Shown in pieces: positions 44,163-52,981 of a stretch of 54,693 nucleotides of DNA. The notes beneath the pieces are model-generated. The model saw only the letters and a list, made by a program, of their open reading frames with translations, did not search any database and was not told where the DNA came from. The position numbers and the translations under genes were made by a program. The stretch's first letter is position 1. Every line of letters begins with the position of its first letter. The stretch lies in NCBI GenBank assembly GCA_031267575.1, contig JAIRYN010000059.1:1-54693 (forward strand), written 5' to 3'. Source of the stretch: Synergistaceae bacterium. Its GTDB lineage: Bacteria; Synergistota; Synergistia; Synergistales; Aminobacteriaceae.

Positions 44163-44233
44163 CGGACTCAACGGACTCAACGGACGGACTCAACGGACTC
44201 AACGGACGGACTCAACGGACTCAACGGACTCAA
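44163..44233. repeat. 9-bp tandem repeat (GGACTCAAC) upstream of the methyltransferase
   Basis: Seven to eight GGACTCAAC units, in pairs separated by an extra GGAC, fill most of the gap between the divergent methyltransferase and lipid-methyltransferase genes. Another 170 bp up to 44507 hold no gene. The repeats would lie in the promoter or leader region of the methyltransferase, so copy-number change could alter its expression. Confidence 0.85.
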
Positions 44234-44507
44234 GCAAGCTGATGATATCACATAGACCTCATCATAGACCTCATCGAAGGCTACAGCGATATCTTTCACC
44301 GCAAGACTCAGGTGACAATCGGGAGCGCTGCCGCGCATTACCCCAATCATACAGGGGCAAGTTTGGAGAAGATCGCCAATGGAGTATAATGCTATAAGGA
44401 TTTATTGTAAATGTTCGAGTCCAAGGAGTTTTGATTGTGCCAAGGTATGAGGTTTGAACGCTTACGATTTATCCATACATTCCGAATAGGCGGAGGTTTC
44501 CAGCGAA

Positions 44508-45119
44508 GTGATAGGGTATTATGAAAAATTGCAAAAGCAAAGCAAGGTATTGACTTCACGGATGACTGAAGGAGTGGTTTTCCTGCGGCGTTTCGTGGGC
44601 GCTCCGCGCCAAGTGGGTAGCGTCATACCCAGCTCGCCCTTTTTGACAAGGGCGGTGATGGATAGAATTGTGTGGGACGACGCACGGTATGTAGCGGAGC
44701 TGGGCGCTGGCACGGGAGTTTTCACCCGAGCCATCGTGCGAAATCTGAAATCGGGGGGGAACGTGTTGGTGTTCGAGATCGATCCGGCCTTGAGAAACAT
44801 CATCGAAAAGGAACACGACAGTCTCAAAGTCTACGACGATGCCCAGAAATTGCCGGAGATCATGGAGGAACGGAATATCCGGCAGTTGGACTACATCGTT
44901 TCCAGCTTGCCTTTCGCGGTACTGCCGCCGCGCGTGACGGCCTCCATTCTCGATGCTGTGGACAAATGCCTGAAGCCCGGCGGAAAGCTGGTCGCTTATC
45001 AATACTCCAGGCACATGAAACCCTACTTTGAGAAACGTTTTGGAAGCGTGAAAATATCTTTCGTCCTGCGCAACGTTCCTCCCGCTTTTCTCTACGAGTG
45101 TACGAAAGCCCACAAATGA
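44508..45119 (+). CDS. SAM-dependent methyltransferase, phospholipid N-methyltransferase type
   Basis: The 203 aa resemble PmtA-like and rRNA-dimethyltransferase-like enzymes: FLRRFVGAPRQVGSVIPSS, a SAM loop VAELGAGTGVFTRAIV, FEIDPA, then LDYIVSSLPFAVLPPRVTAS, which are signatures of the phospholipid N-methyltransferase group. It could methylate phosphatidylethanolamine or another lipid; substrate inferred. The start is GTG 44508 with CGGAGG about 11 nt upstream. The downstream gene's ribosome-binding site lies in its last codons, so it is coupled to the DUF2156 gene, which also suggests lipid work. Confidence 0.8.
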   Translation: MIGYYEKLQKQSKVLTSRMTEGVVFLRRFVGAPRQVGSVIPSSPFLTRAVMDRIVWDDARYVAELGAGTGVFTRAIVRNLKSGGNVLVFEIDPALRNIIEKEHDSLKVYDDAQKLPEIMEERNIRQLDYIVSSLPFAVLPPRVTASILDAVDKCLKPGGKLVAYQYSRHMKPYFEKRFGSVKISFVLRNVPPAFLYECTKAHK

Positions 45120-45133
45120 GGAGTCTCGAAAAT

Positions 45134-46105
45134 ATGGATATCGACATTGAACAAGACGTCCAGCAAGACGTTCGGCAGGACGTTAAGCTGAATATTGAGC
45201 CAGGGGCTTTTCGACTCGGTTCGGGGTTACGTTTCACACCGCTTTCTATGGCCCGCAGAGAAGAATATTCCGCGCTCTTCGCGCTTTCCAGTGAAAAAGC
45301 TTCGGACTATTCTTTCATCAATATATGGGGCTGGTCGGAAGAGCGGCGGTATGAGTGGGCGTTCGATCACGACCTCTGTTGGCTGCGACTGGCCAACGGC
45401 GTGGAACCCATCTACTGGGCCCCGGTGGGCGACTGGAACCGTTCCGATTGGGCAGATGTTCTCGACAACACCGTCGCTCCCGGTACAGTTTTCGAGCGTG
45501 TTCCCCAGGGCCTGGCGGACATTTGGACAGAGCGGCTCCAAGGGCGCGTCCACCTGGAAGAGCAACGCTCCGAGTGGGAATACCTTTACAGTTGCGAGAA
45601 AATGGTCTCTCTCTCCGGCAATAAGATGCACAAAAAGAAAAATCTGCTAAACCAGTTTCAAAAACTCTACAACTACACCTACTCCCCCATCTGTTTCAAG
45701 TGTATCGGGGCCATACGTGACATGCAGCAGGAGTGGTGCGAGTGGCGAGGCTGTGAGGAGTCGCCAGGCTTGGTAGCGGAAAACATCGCGATCGCACGGG
45801 TCCTGGATCAATGGGAAAACTTACCCGGCATTTTGGGCGGTTCCCTTTCGATCGAGGGCAAGACGATCGCCTACACCGTCGCCGAGGACTTGGGCAACGG
45901 CACAGTGGTCATCCACTTTGAAAAGGGTTTGGACAGCTACAAGGGTGTGTACCAGGCCATCAATCAGATGTTCCTGGCTCATACCTCCGGTTTTGATACC
46001 GTGAACCGAGAACAGGACATGGGCTCTCCAGGGATCCGACAGGCCAAGGAGTCCTATAACCCTATAGGTTTTCTGAAAAAATACCGAGCCTATTGGCAGG
46101 GTTAA
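45134..46105 (+). CDS. DUF2156 protein (GNAT-like, phosphatidylglycerol lysyltransferase C-terminal type)
   Basis: The 323 aa match the soluble DUF2156 domain: YSALFALSSEKASDYSFINI near residue 50, HKKKNLLNQFQKLYNYTYSP, and VHFEKGLDSYKGVYQAINQM in the last third. The fold is a tandem GNAT that in membrane-bound relatives aminoacylates phosphatidylglycerol; here no membrane segments are present, so the acceptor is unknown. ATG 45134 has GAGGAG 10 nt upstream. The first residues hold a tandem duplication (EQDVQQDVRQDVK). It is placed between a lipid-type methyltransferase and a small coiled-coil protein. Confidence 0.82.
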   Translation: MDIDIEQDVQQDVRQDVKLNIEPGAFRLGSGLRFTPLSMARREEYSALFALSSEKASDYSFINIWGWSEERRYEWAFDHDLCWLRLANGVEPIYWAPVGDWNRSDWADVLDNTVAPGTVFERVPQGLADIWTERLQGRVHLEEQRSEWEYLYSCEKMVSLSGNKMHKKKNLLNQFQKLYNYTYSPICFKCIGAIRDMQQEWCEWRGCEESPGLVAENIAIARVLDQWENLPGILGGSLSIEGKTIAYTVAEDLGNGTVVIHFEKGLDSYKGVYQAINQMFLAHTSGFDTVNREQDMGSPGIRQAKESYNPIGFLKKYRAYWQG

Positions 46106-46182
46106 ATAGTTATAGGTAGTTATTAGTACACTAAAAAATCACTAATAGTTTTACGGCATAAAACGGGAAAGGATGTCGCCAT

Positions 46183-46620
46183 ATGTTGACTGTAGAAGAA
46201 ATGCAGGAATTGAACGCGGGGATTCTCGTGCCCCAGGAGGTGGAATCCTTCCCTAGCCTTGTACCTATCGAAGTACCCATCGAAACAAATCAGGGACAGA
46301 GCGAGGACCTGACGCGGAAATTGAACGACATAACGCAACAATACAACCATTTGAGCATGCGTTACAAGCATGTACTGGAAGAACGAGACGAGATGTCCAC
46401 TCAGATAGCGGAGTTTCGCCGCAGGATCTCGAACGAGAGTGAAGCCCGTGTCCAGTATAAAGCCGAGGCTCTGAGGCTGTTGGGAAAACTGGTGGACGAG
46501 GAACATAGCCTTCGCGAGTCAGTTGGGAGCTTACCCGCCGATGGCGATCTCTACGCCCGGCACAATAAGTTCGTCAAGGCGTTTTTCAATCTTATGCCTG
46601 ACGAGCAGAAAATGCCATAA
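46183..46620 (+). CDS. Small hypothetical coiled-coil protein
   Basis: The 145 aa have no recognised family. Residues about 40-105 (EDLTRKLNDITQQYNHLSMR; EERDEMSTQIAEFRRRI; EARVQYKAEALRLLGKLVDE) show heptad spacing of hydrophobics and are rich in Glu/Gln/Arg, so a coiled coil is likely. The N-terminus is acidic, with no signal peptide or membrane span. ATG 46183 is preceded by GAAAGG. It follows DUF2156 by 77 bp and may be in the same transcript. A hairpin at 46641 follows. It might be a structural or adaptor protein; no function can be assigned. Confidence 0.65.
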   Translation: MLTVEEMQELNAGILVPQEVESFPSLVPIEVPIETNQGQSEDLTRKLNDITQQYNHLSMRYKHVLEERDEMSTQIAEFRRRISNESEARVQYKAEALRLLGKLVDEEHSLRESVGSLPADGDLYARHNKFVKAFFNLMPDEQKMP

Positions 46621-46640
46621 AAGCAATTTTAATCCCGACC

Positions 46641-46671
46641 CCCTTTCCCTCTGCGTTTAGGAGGGAAAGGG
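46641..46671. terminator. Terminator-like hairpin between the coiled-coil gene and pgm
   Basis: CCCTTTCCCTC (46641-46651) and GAGGGAAAGGG (46661-46671) form a perfect 11-bp stem with a 9-nt loop between convergent genes. The T tract is weak on either strand, so efficiency is uncertain. A duplication (TTTCGTCAAACCTG repeated) follows at 46683-46710. Confidence 0.55.
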
Positions 46672-46713
46672 AGTTTACAGGTTTTCGTCAAACCTGCTTT
46701 CGTCAAACCTGCC

Positions 46714-48360
46714 TTAATGTCTCTCGATGGCGTCGGCGACAATTTGTCGAGCTTCGTTTTGCAGTTGTCTTAAGTGATTTTCTCCCATAAAACTTTCGGC
46801 GTAGATCTTATAAAGATCTTCCGTTCCCGACGGTCGCGCGGCAAACCATCCGTTCTCGGTAACGACTTTTAGTCCGTCGATGGGGGCGCCGTTGCCTGGG
46901 GCCTCAGTGAATTTGGCTCGGATCTTTTCCCCAGCAAGAGTGTCCGCCCGCACCATTTCAGGCGAGAGCTTGCTGAGAATTGCCTTTTGTTCGGGTGTGG
47001 CGGGAGCGTCGATGCGCTCATAAAAAGGCGTCCCGTAAAGCTGAGTCAGGTCGGCGTAGTGTTGCGCCGGGTCTTTCTCCGTCACCGCCGTGATTTCCGC
47101 GGCCAACAGATCCATGATAAACCCGTCTTTGTCTGTGGTCCAGGTGGTTCCATCCCCGCGCAGGAAGGAAGCTCCCGCGCTTTCTTCACCACCGAACCCT
47201 AGAGTCCCATCCAACAACCCGTCCACAAACCACTTAAAGCCCACCGGCACCTCTTGGAGTCGGCGCCCTAAAGATTTCGCCACTTTGTCAATGATCGAAC
47301 TTGACACCACGGTCTTTCCCACCGCGGCGTTCTTATTCCAGGCGAGGCGCGTTTTAAAAAGATGTTGTATCGCCACGGCCAAGTAAGCGTTGGGGTTCAT
47401 CAGACCCGATGGCGTCACGATACCGTGGCGGTCGAAGTCAGTGTCGTTTCCGAAAGCCACGTCAAACCGGTCCTTCATCGCCACCAGACTTGCCATCGCC
47501 CAGGGGGAAGAACAGTCCATACGGATTTTGCCATCGTGATCCAAGGTCATAAAGCTAAAGGTAAAATCCACACCTTTGTTCACGATCTCTAGGTTTTTCA
47601 GCCCGTAAATACTGGAAATGGGTTCCCAGTACCCTACTCCAGAGCCACCCATAGGATCGACCCCAATACGCACGTCCGACTCTCGAATCACGTCCATGTC
47701 CACTACGTGGCGCAGGTCATGGACGTAAGGGAGAACATAATCGTAAAAACGGGTCGTTGGAGCGTAAAGAGCTTTCTCGAAGGGCAGCCGGCGAATCTGT
47801 TCTCCAGAGGCGATCAACTCGTTGGCGCGGTTCTGTATCGCCATCGTAATCTCTGGAGAAGCGGGACCGCCGCTGGGTGGATCGTACTTGATACCTCCGT
47901 CGTTTGGCGGGTTGTGGGACGGCGTGATCACCAGTCCGTCGGCCGTACCGCTGTCCTTGCGCTCCCGATTCCAGACCAGAATAGCGCGAGAGATGACCGG
48001 TGTCGGCGTATAGCTGAGGTTGTTCTGGACGACTACCTCCACATTGTGGGCGGACAGCACCTCTACACAGGTGCGAAGGGCGGGCTCGGACAAGGCGTGG
48101 GTGTCCATGCCGACGAAGAGGGGTCCGGTGATTCCTGCCGCTTTGCGGTGTTCCGCCACCGCCTGAGCGATGGCCATAATATGCGCTTCGTTGAAGTTGT
48201 TTCGTGATGATGACCCGCGATGACCCGACGTTCCGAACGCCACACGATGGGACGGTTCAGCGGGGTCGGGTCTGTTCGTGTAATATTCGCTGACGAGACG
48301 AGGAATGTTGACCAACATCTCCGGGGAAACAGGTTTTCCCGCTTGCGGTGATACACTCAT
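46714..48360 (-). CDS. pgm: Phosphoglucomutase (alpha-D-glucose phosphate-specific)
   Basis: The 548 aa belong to the alpha-D-phosphohexomutase family: [20 protein letters not shown] at the start, catalytic serine in VITPSHNPP (about residue 150), metal-binding [23 protein letters not shown] (sugar-binding loop) and the C-terminal [16 protein letters not shown]. Length and motif order fit the bacterial Pgm type. It interconverts glucose-1-P and glucose-6-P and so provides UDP-glucose for Ugd upstream. ATG 48360 follows an AGGAGG sequence. No neighbouring glycogen gene is present. Confidence 0.95.
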   Translation of the reverse strand: MSVSPQAGKPVSPEMLVNIPRLVSEYYTNRPDPAEPSHRVAFGTSGHRGSSSRNNFNEAHIMAIAQAVAEHRKAAGITGPLFVGMDTHALSEPALRTCVEVLSAHNVEVVVQNNLSYTPTPVISRAILVWNRERKDSGTADGLVITPSHNPPNDGGIKYDPPSGGPASPEITMAIQNRANELIASGEQIRRLPFEKALYAPTTRFYDYVLPYVHDLRHVVDMDVIRESDVRIGVDPMGGSGVGYWEPISSIYGLKNLEIVNKGVDFTFSFMTLDHDGKIRMDCSSPWAMASLVAMKDRFDVAFGNDTDFDRHGIVTPSGLMNPNAYLAVAIQHLFKTRLAWNKNAAVGKTVVSSSIIDKVAKSLGRRLQEVPVGFKWFVDGLLDGTLGFGGEESAGASFLRGDGTTWTTDKDGFIMDLLAAEITAVTEKDPAQHYADLTQLYGTPFYERIDAPATPEQKAILSKLSPEMVRADTLAGEKIRAKFTEAPGNGAPIDGLKVVTENGWFAARPSGTEDLYKIYAESFMGENHLRQLQNEARQIVADAIERH

Positions 48361-48650
48361 GTGAACAGTCCTCCTTTTATCAAATGATCGAACGGTCTCA
48401 TTTTCTATTCACTTTTCTCCACCCTATTCACGCGCTTTTTTCCGGTATTTCTCGGACGGAAATCCATCAACGCGACCTCTCACATCTCGTTGCCATTATA
48501 CATGAGGGCGGCGAGGGTTTCTTCCGAGTCATCACTCGTTACCTGTCTAGAACGCGAGCATCGCGCGGATCCTGGATTCTCATCTGGAATCTTTAGGAAA
48601 ACGATGGCATAATGTAACTTATTATTAACTTTTTTGCAGGGGTGATGGAC
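48361..48650. other. Divergent intergenic region between pgm and the Rrf2 regulator
   Basis: About 290 bp with no gene. The AT-rich end (TAATGTAACTTATTATTAAC, 48610-48629) should contain the Rrf2 gene's promoter or an autoregulatory site, but no confident -35 or operator is visible. Confidence 0.4.
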
Positions 48651-49085
48651 GTGAGGATATCGACGAAAGGCCGCTACGCTCTGCGGATGCTTTTAGATTT
48701 GGCGGAGCACGGAAACGACGATTTCGTGGCTTTGAGGGACGTGGCAGAAAGACAGGGCATTTCCAAAAATTACCTCGAACAAATTATAACGCTTTTGAAA
48801 AACGCCGACGTTTTGAAAACGGCCCGAGGTTTTCAAGGTGGCTACAAACTCGCGAAAACCCCTGACTTCTACACTGTGGGATCCATCCTTCGGTTGACAG
48901 AGGGCAGCCTGGCCCCCGTGGCCTGTGTGGAAGACGACGAGGTTTGTAACCGCAGCAACGAATGTATGACATTGAAGGTCTGGCAGGGATTAGGCAAGGT
49001 TATCACGGACTATCTAGATGGCATCACCCTCCAAGATATGCTAGACGAACACCACAAACAAGATGGTGGACAATATTACATATGA
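48651..49085 (+). CDS. Rrf2/IscR-CymR family transcriptional regulator
   Basis: The 144 aa start MRISTKGRYALRMLLDLAEH (winged helix of the Rrf2 family), continue AERQGISKNYLEQIITLLKN (recognition helix) and have three cysteines in CVEDDEVCNRSNEC (C-x6-C-x5-C), as in the Fe-S sensors IscR, NsrR and RirA. The cysteine-responsive CymR type usually lacks these. GTG 48651 is preferred, since it gives the typical family start and AGGGG at suitable spacing. It lies upstream of cysK-mnmA, matching the CymR genomic context; regulation of sulfur or Fe-S supply is likely. Confidence 0.88.
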   Translation: MRISTKGRYALRMLLDLAEHGNDDFVALRDVAERQGISKNYLEQIITLLKNADVLKTARGFQGGYKLAKTPDFYTVGSILRLTEGSLAPVACVEDDEVCNRSNECMTLKVWQGLGKVITDYLDGITLQDMLDEHHKQDGGQYYI

Positions 49086-49156
49086 GGCCACTGAGGCCGC
49101 CGTTTGTCGCGACAACGCGAAATCCAACGATGCGAAATCCATCAATATTAGCGGCA

Positions 49157-49185
49157 TTGACAGGAAGCATAGAGAGTCCTATTAT
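49157..49185 (+). promoter_or_regulatory. Strong sigma70-type promoter upstream of cysK
   Basis: TTGACA (49157-49162), 17-bp spacer, TATTAT (49180-49185). It is 72 bp after the Rrf2 stop. Transcription would begin near 49192, giving a leader of about 270 nt before cysK. The sequence over and after the -10 (ATATCTTACTAAGTTTATAT) is a plausible place for the Rrf2 protein to bind. Confidence 0.75.
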
Positions 49186-49189
49186 ATCT

Positions 49190-49460
49190 TACTAAGTTTA
49201 TATGTTTAAAATACATAGAGCGAGGGAAGGCGGCATGCAGGGTATTTTACGAAAGCTGTTAATATCCAGGTTTTGTAGCGGGCAAAGGTGTTGTCGTCCG
49301 GGTGACCTTGCTTCCGGCACCCCCCATGTTGTTGAATGGGCGGTCTGAAAGAAAGATTCGAAGGAAGGACTCGAAAAGGATGAGTTTTCTAATTTTTCTA
49401 GTTTGGAGCGCATCATGAAAGCCGCATTTGCTGTCGTTGCGACAAAAGGAGATTATTCTT
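49190..49460 (+). other. Long untranslated leader of cysK
   Basis: About 270 nt with no convincing gene. I searched for T-box, SAM-riboswitch and leader-peptide signatures and found none. Possible stems are present (for example TTTCTAATTTTTCTAGTTT near 49384), but no terminator with a T run precedes cysK. Its length suggests post-transcriptional control or a missed small gene. Confidence 0.4.
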
Positions 49461-50390
49461 ATGCCAGTATATTCTAAAATCACGGATTTAATCGGTCAAA
49501 CCCCGCTGTTAGAGTTGGCGAGGTATGGAGCGCAAAACGGAGTTTCTGCCAGACTCGTGGCGAAGTTGGAGTATTTCAACCCAGCCGGAAGCGTCAAGGA
49601 CCGCATCGCCAAGGCCATGATCGACGACGCGGAAGCCAAGGGTTTGCTGAAACCCAACGCGGTTATCATTGAGCCTACCAGCGGCAATACGGGCATCGGC
49701 TTGGCCGCCGTGGCCGCGGCCAGGGGGTATCGAATCATCCTGACTATGCCGGAGACCATGAGCGTGGAGCGTCGCAACCTTCTCAAAGCCTATGGGGCGG
49801 AGCTGGTGCTCACGGAGGGAGCCAAGGGCATGAAGGGGGCCATCGCCAAAGCTGATGAACTGGCGGCGTCCACGCCTGGCGGCTTCATACCGAGTCAGTT
49901 CACCAATCCAGCTAATCCTGCCATCCATCGGGAGACCACCGGTCCCGAGATCTGGGAGGACACTGACGGCCAAATCGACGTTTTTGTCTCTGGCATCGGT
50001 ACGGGTGGCACAATCACGGGAGCGGGAGAGTTTCTGAAGTCGAAGAACCCGAAGCTACAGATCGTGGCCGTGGAGCCCGCGGGCTCTCCTGTGCTTTCCA
50101 AAGGGACGCCCGGCGCCCACAAGATCCAGGGGATTGGAGCAGGTTTCATTCCTGAGGTGTTGAGCACCTCCATCTACGACGAGATCATCGCCGTAGAGGA
50201 CAAAGACGCCTTCAACGTAGGGCGAGAGATTGCCAGAACAGAGGGGCTTCTGGTGGGTATTTCATCGGGAGCAGCGCTCTGGGCCGCCACCCAGGTAGGC
50301 AAACGCTCTGGAAACGCTGGGAAGACGATTGTGGCGTTGCTGCCGGATACCGGGGAGCGTTACCTCTCAACGCCCATGTTCGCGGAGTGA
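49461..50390 (+). CDS. cysK: Cysteine synthase A (O-acetylserine sulfhydrylase)
   Basis: PLP enzyme of 309 aa that makes cysteine from O-acetylserine and sulfide. The PLP lysine lies in [20 protein letters not shown] (about Lys45), the substrate loop in [20 protein letters not shown] and the phosphate-binding loop in [16 protein letters not shown]. The C-terminal [10 protein letters not shown] is also present. ATG 49461 has AAGGAG 9 nt upstream; earlier in-frame ATGs lack it. It follows the Rrf2 gene and precedes mnmA (33 bp gap), forming a sulfur-assimilation/thiolation group. Confidence 0.96.
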   Translation: MPVYSKITDLIGQTPLLELARYGAQNGVSARLVAKLEYFNPAGSVKDRIAKAMIDDAEAKGLLKPNAVIIEPTSGNTGIGLAAVAAARGYRIILTMPETMSVERRNLLKAYGAELVLTEGAKGMKGAIAKADELAASTPGGFIPSQFTNPANPAIHRETTGPEIWEDTDGQIDVFVSGIGTGGTITGAGEFLKSKNPKLQIVAVEPAGSPVLSKGTPGAHKIQGIGAGFIPEVLSTSIYDEIIAVEDKDAFNVGREIARTEGLLVGISSGAALWAATQVGKRSGNAGKTIVALLPDTGERYLSTPMFAE

Positions 50391-50423
50391 CTTAACGTTT
50401 TTTAAAAGAACGTTTTTTAAAGA

Positions 50424-51494
50424 ATGAATCGAAACGCGATGATCGCTATGAGCGGCGGCGTGGATAGTTCTGTCGCTGCTCATTTAATGAAGGAGAACGG
50501 CTTCGATTGCGTTGGCGTCACAATGAAGCTGTTCTCTAATGAGAACATTGGGATCGACCGAGACGACGTCTGTTGTTCGCTGAAGGACACGGACGATGCT
50601 CGCGGTGTGGCTTATCGCTTGGGGATTCCTCACTATGTCTTCAATTTTTCAAAAGACTTCATCGAGCAGGTGATCCGAAGATTCGTGGAGGCTTACGAGA
50701 AGGGCCTCACTCCAAACCCTTGCATCGATTGTAATCGTTATATCAAGTTCGAAAAGCTCTTCCTGCGGGCCAAGGAGCTGGAGTACTCTTTCTTGGTGAC
50801 GGGACACTATGCTCGAATCGAGAAGGACGGCGCGGAGGGGCGATTCCTTTTGTTGAAAGCCCTGGACGATACGAAGGACCAGAGTTACTTTCTCTACTCC
50901 ATGACCCAGGAGCAGTTAGCCCATACACTGTTTCCTCTGGGAGGGCTTCGGAAGAAAGAGGTGCGGGAGATTGCTTTGGCCCAGGGCTTTCTCAACGCGC
51001 GAAAACGAGAGAGTCAGGATGTTTGTTTCGTCTCGAAGGAAAGCTACACGGACTTTATCAGACATTACAGAGGTAACCCCTCCAAGGAAGGAAACTTTGT
51101 AGACCTGGAGGGCAACGTCCTGGGGCGGCACAAGGGATTGATCTGTTATACCATCGGACAGAGGAAGGGCTTGGGCATCGCTTTTGCTCGTCCTCTTTAT
51201 GTCTGTGCCAAAGACCCGGCGATGAACACGGTGACGCTGGGAGAAGATCAATTTTTGTACTCCAAGGTCCTGTTCGCTCACTCGCTCAACTGGATTTACA
51301 CTCCGCCTTCATCGACGCTGAGGGTTCGAGCAAGGACTCGCTACAGACAGGTCGAACAGTGGGCTACGGTGGAGCGGACCGGAGAGGACACAATACGGGT
51401 TGAGTTCGACGAACCTCAACGCGCCATCGCCGCCGGCCAGGCGGTCGTTCTTTACGACGAGGATCGAGTTGTGGGGGGCGGAACGATTCTTTGA
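50424..51494 (+). CDS. mnmA: tRNA-specific 2-thiouridylase MnmA
   Basis: Installs the 2-thio group at U34 of several tRNAs. The 356 aa begin MIAMSGGVDSSVAAHLMKEN (PP-loop). The first catalytic cysteine region NPCIDCNRYIKFEKLF near residue 95 and the second RESQDVCFVSKESYTDFI near 195 are both present, with the C-terminal beta-barrel domain. The start ATG follows a duplicated ACGTTTTTTAAA (50396-50421). It lies 33 bp after cysK and probably draws sulfur from the same pool; no IscS gene is in the window. Confidence 0.95.
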   Translation: MNRNAMIAMSGGVDSSVAAHLMKENGFDCVGVTMKLFSNENIGIDRDDVCCSLKDTDDARGVAYRLGIPHYVFNFSKDFIEQVIRRFVEAYEKGLTPNPCIDCNRYIKFEKLFLRAKELEYSFLVTGHYARIEKDGAEGRFLLLKALDDTKDQSYFLYSMTQEQLAHTLFPLGGLRKKEVREIALAQGFLNARKRESQDVCFVSKESYTDFIRHYRGNPSKEGNFVDLEGNVLGRHKGLICYTIGQRKGLGIAFARPLYVCAKDPAMNTVTLGEDQFLYSKVLFAHSLNWIYTPPSSTLRVRARTRYRQVEQWATVERTGEDTIRVEFDEPQRAIAAGQAVVLYDEDRVVGGGTIL

Positions 51495-51623
51495 CCTGTT
51501 TTTTTCTGTTTTTGACGATTGCTTCTAGAGTCTGGTAGATGATTCATACGCGTTTCAATAACTGCTGACGTTATAGCCGAAAACCAAGGCCGTGCGGTGG
51601 CTGTTAACCCAGTTATCCGAACG

Positions 51624-51694
51624 GTTGTGACCTTCTAGTTGTGACCTTCTAGTTGTAACCTTCTATGAAATACTATGCGAGAAATACTATGCGA
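51624..51694. repeat. Two adjacent 14-bp tandem repeats between mnmA and the PLP lyase
   Basis: GTTGTGACCTTCTA occurs three times (51624-51665, one mismatch) followed by GAAATACTATGCGA twice (51667-51694). These lie in the 5' region of the downstream PLP-lyase gene, so they are part of its promoter or leader. Confidence 0.9.
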
Positions 51695-51757
51695 AAAGTA
51701 TCTGCTAGGTTATAAGTAGGTATGAGTACGCTGAAAGGATCGGAATGGTTGAACACC

Positions 51758-52954
51758 ATGAACAGTCAAAATTTGTCCACGAAGCTGATACACACCGGCG
51801 ACGGCCAGGTTTGTAAAGAGCTGGCGAAGACCGCGTCTGTCCCCGAAACGTTCCCTATCTACTTGACTTCTGTTTTCTCCTTCGACGACGTGCCGTCAGT
51901 GGACGCGATTTACGAGGGAGAGGCGGATGGCTATATCTACTCCAGATCGGCGAATCCCAACGCGGACGCGGTTTCTCGGATTCTAGCCGCAGCGGAGGGT
52001 GGAGAGAAGGCTCTCGTGTTCTCCTCCGGCATGGCCGCCATCACGACCTCAATCTTATCTTTCGTCAAGTCCGGAGATCACATAATCGCGTCCAACGTTC
52101 TCTATGGCGGCGTGTACGATTATTTAGCCAACGAGCTGCCTCGCTTTGGCGTGGAGGTCACCTTTGTCAATCTTCTGAGAGAGGATCTGGCTGCCAGCTT
52201 CCGCCCCAATACGAAACTACTCTACACAGAAACGATCAACAACCCCCTTATGGAGGTTCCCGACATCGCCGCGGCGGCGAAAACAGCACACGAGGGAGGA
52301 GCTCTGCTGTTGGTGGATAACACCTTCGCGACCCCTGTGCTGGTGAAACCTCTCTCGCTGGGGGCGGACGTGGTTTTGCACAGCGCCACCAAGTATCTGG
52401 GGGGGCACAGCGACATCACGGCCGGGGTCGCGGTGACCCGCGCCGAACTCGCCGAGACGATCAAAAGATTTCAAGTGCTGTACGGGGCCGTGCCAAGCCC
52501 GATGGATTGTTGGCTGCTGGCCAGAAGTTTGCGCACTCTTGAGCTGCGGGTGGAAAAACACTCGAAAAACGCTCTAGCCGTGGCGCGGTTCTTGGACTTC
52601 CATCCCAAGGTGGAAAAAGTGTTTTATCCTGGACTTCCTTCCTCTCCGTCGCATGAACGGGCAAAGCGTCAGTTCGCCCAGGAGCGCTACGGCGGAATGC
52701 TCAGCGCTGACGTGAAAGGCGGAGTGGCGGAGGCATCCGCCCTGATCAAGGCCTTGAGCATGATTTCTTTTGTTCCCAGCCTCGCCGGGACTGCCACCAC
52801 AGTATCTTATCCAGTCAAGACGTCTCATCGCTTCTACGACAAAGAAGAGCTGGACAAAACTGGGATCGCGCAGGGACAGCTCCGCTTTTCTATCGGTCTG
52901 GAAGACGAAAACGACATTATCGAGGATTTTTCCCAGGCCTTGGAGAAAATTTAA
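51758..52954 (+). CDS. Cys/Met metabolism PLP enzyme (methionine gamma-lyase / cystathionine lyase or synthase type)
   Basis: The 398 aa are of the trans-sulfuration family: SVFSFDDVPSVDAIYEGEAD, YIYSRSANPNADAVSRIL near residue 45, FSSGMAAITTSILSFVKSGD, and the PLP lysine in VVLHSATKYLGGHSDITAGV (about Lys204). The C-terminal half has MLSADVKGGVAEASALIKAL and SLAGTATTVSYPVKTSHRFY. Methionine gamma-lyase, cystathionine gamma-synthase and beta-lyase are not separable by eye. ATG 51758 gives the family start; ATG 51722 adds 12 non-conserved residues. It is located beside cysK and mnmA, consistent with sulfur amino-acid catabolism. Confidence 0.85.
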   Translation: MNSQNLSTKLIHTGDGQVCKELAKTASVPETFPIYLTSVFSFDDVPSVDAIYEGEADGYIYSRSANPNADAVSRILAAAEGGEKALVFSSGMAAITTSILSFVKSGDHIIASNVLYGGVYDYLANELPRFGVEVTFVNLLREDLAASFRPNTKLLYTETINNPLMEVPDIAAAAKTAHEGGALLLVDNTFATPVLVKPLSLGADVVLHSATKYLGGHSDITAGVAVTRAELAETIKRFQVLYGAVPSPMDCWLLARSLRTLELRVEKHSKNALAVARFLDFHPKVEKVFYPGLPSSPSHERAKRQFAQERYGGMLSADVKGGVAEASALIKALSMISFVPSLAGTATTVSYPVKTSHRFYDKEELDKTGIAQGQLRFSIGLEDENDIIEDFSQALEKI

Positions 52955-52981
52955 AATTTGAATATAGGGAGCAGATTTTTT

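Noticed and set aside
49190-49460. SAM or cysteine riboswitch before cysK
   Set aside because: I could not find the conserved SAM-riboswitch or T-box sequences, and there is no terminator before cysK.
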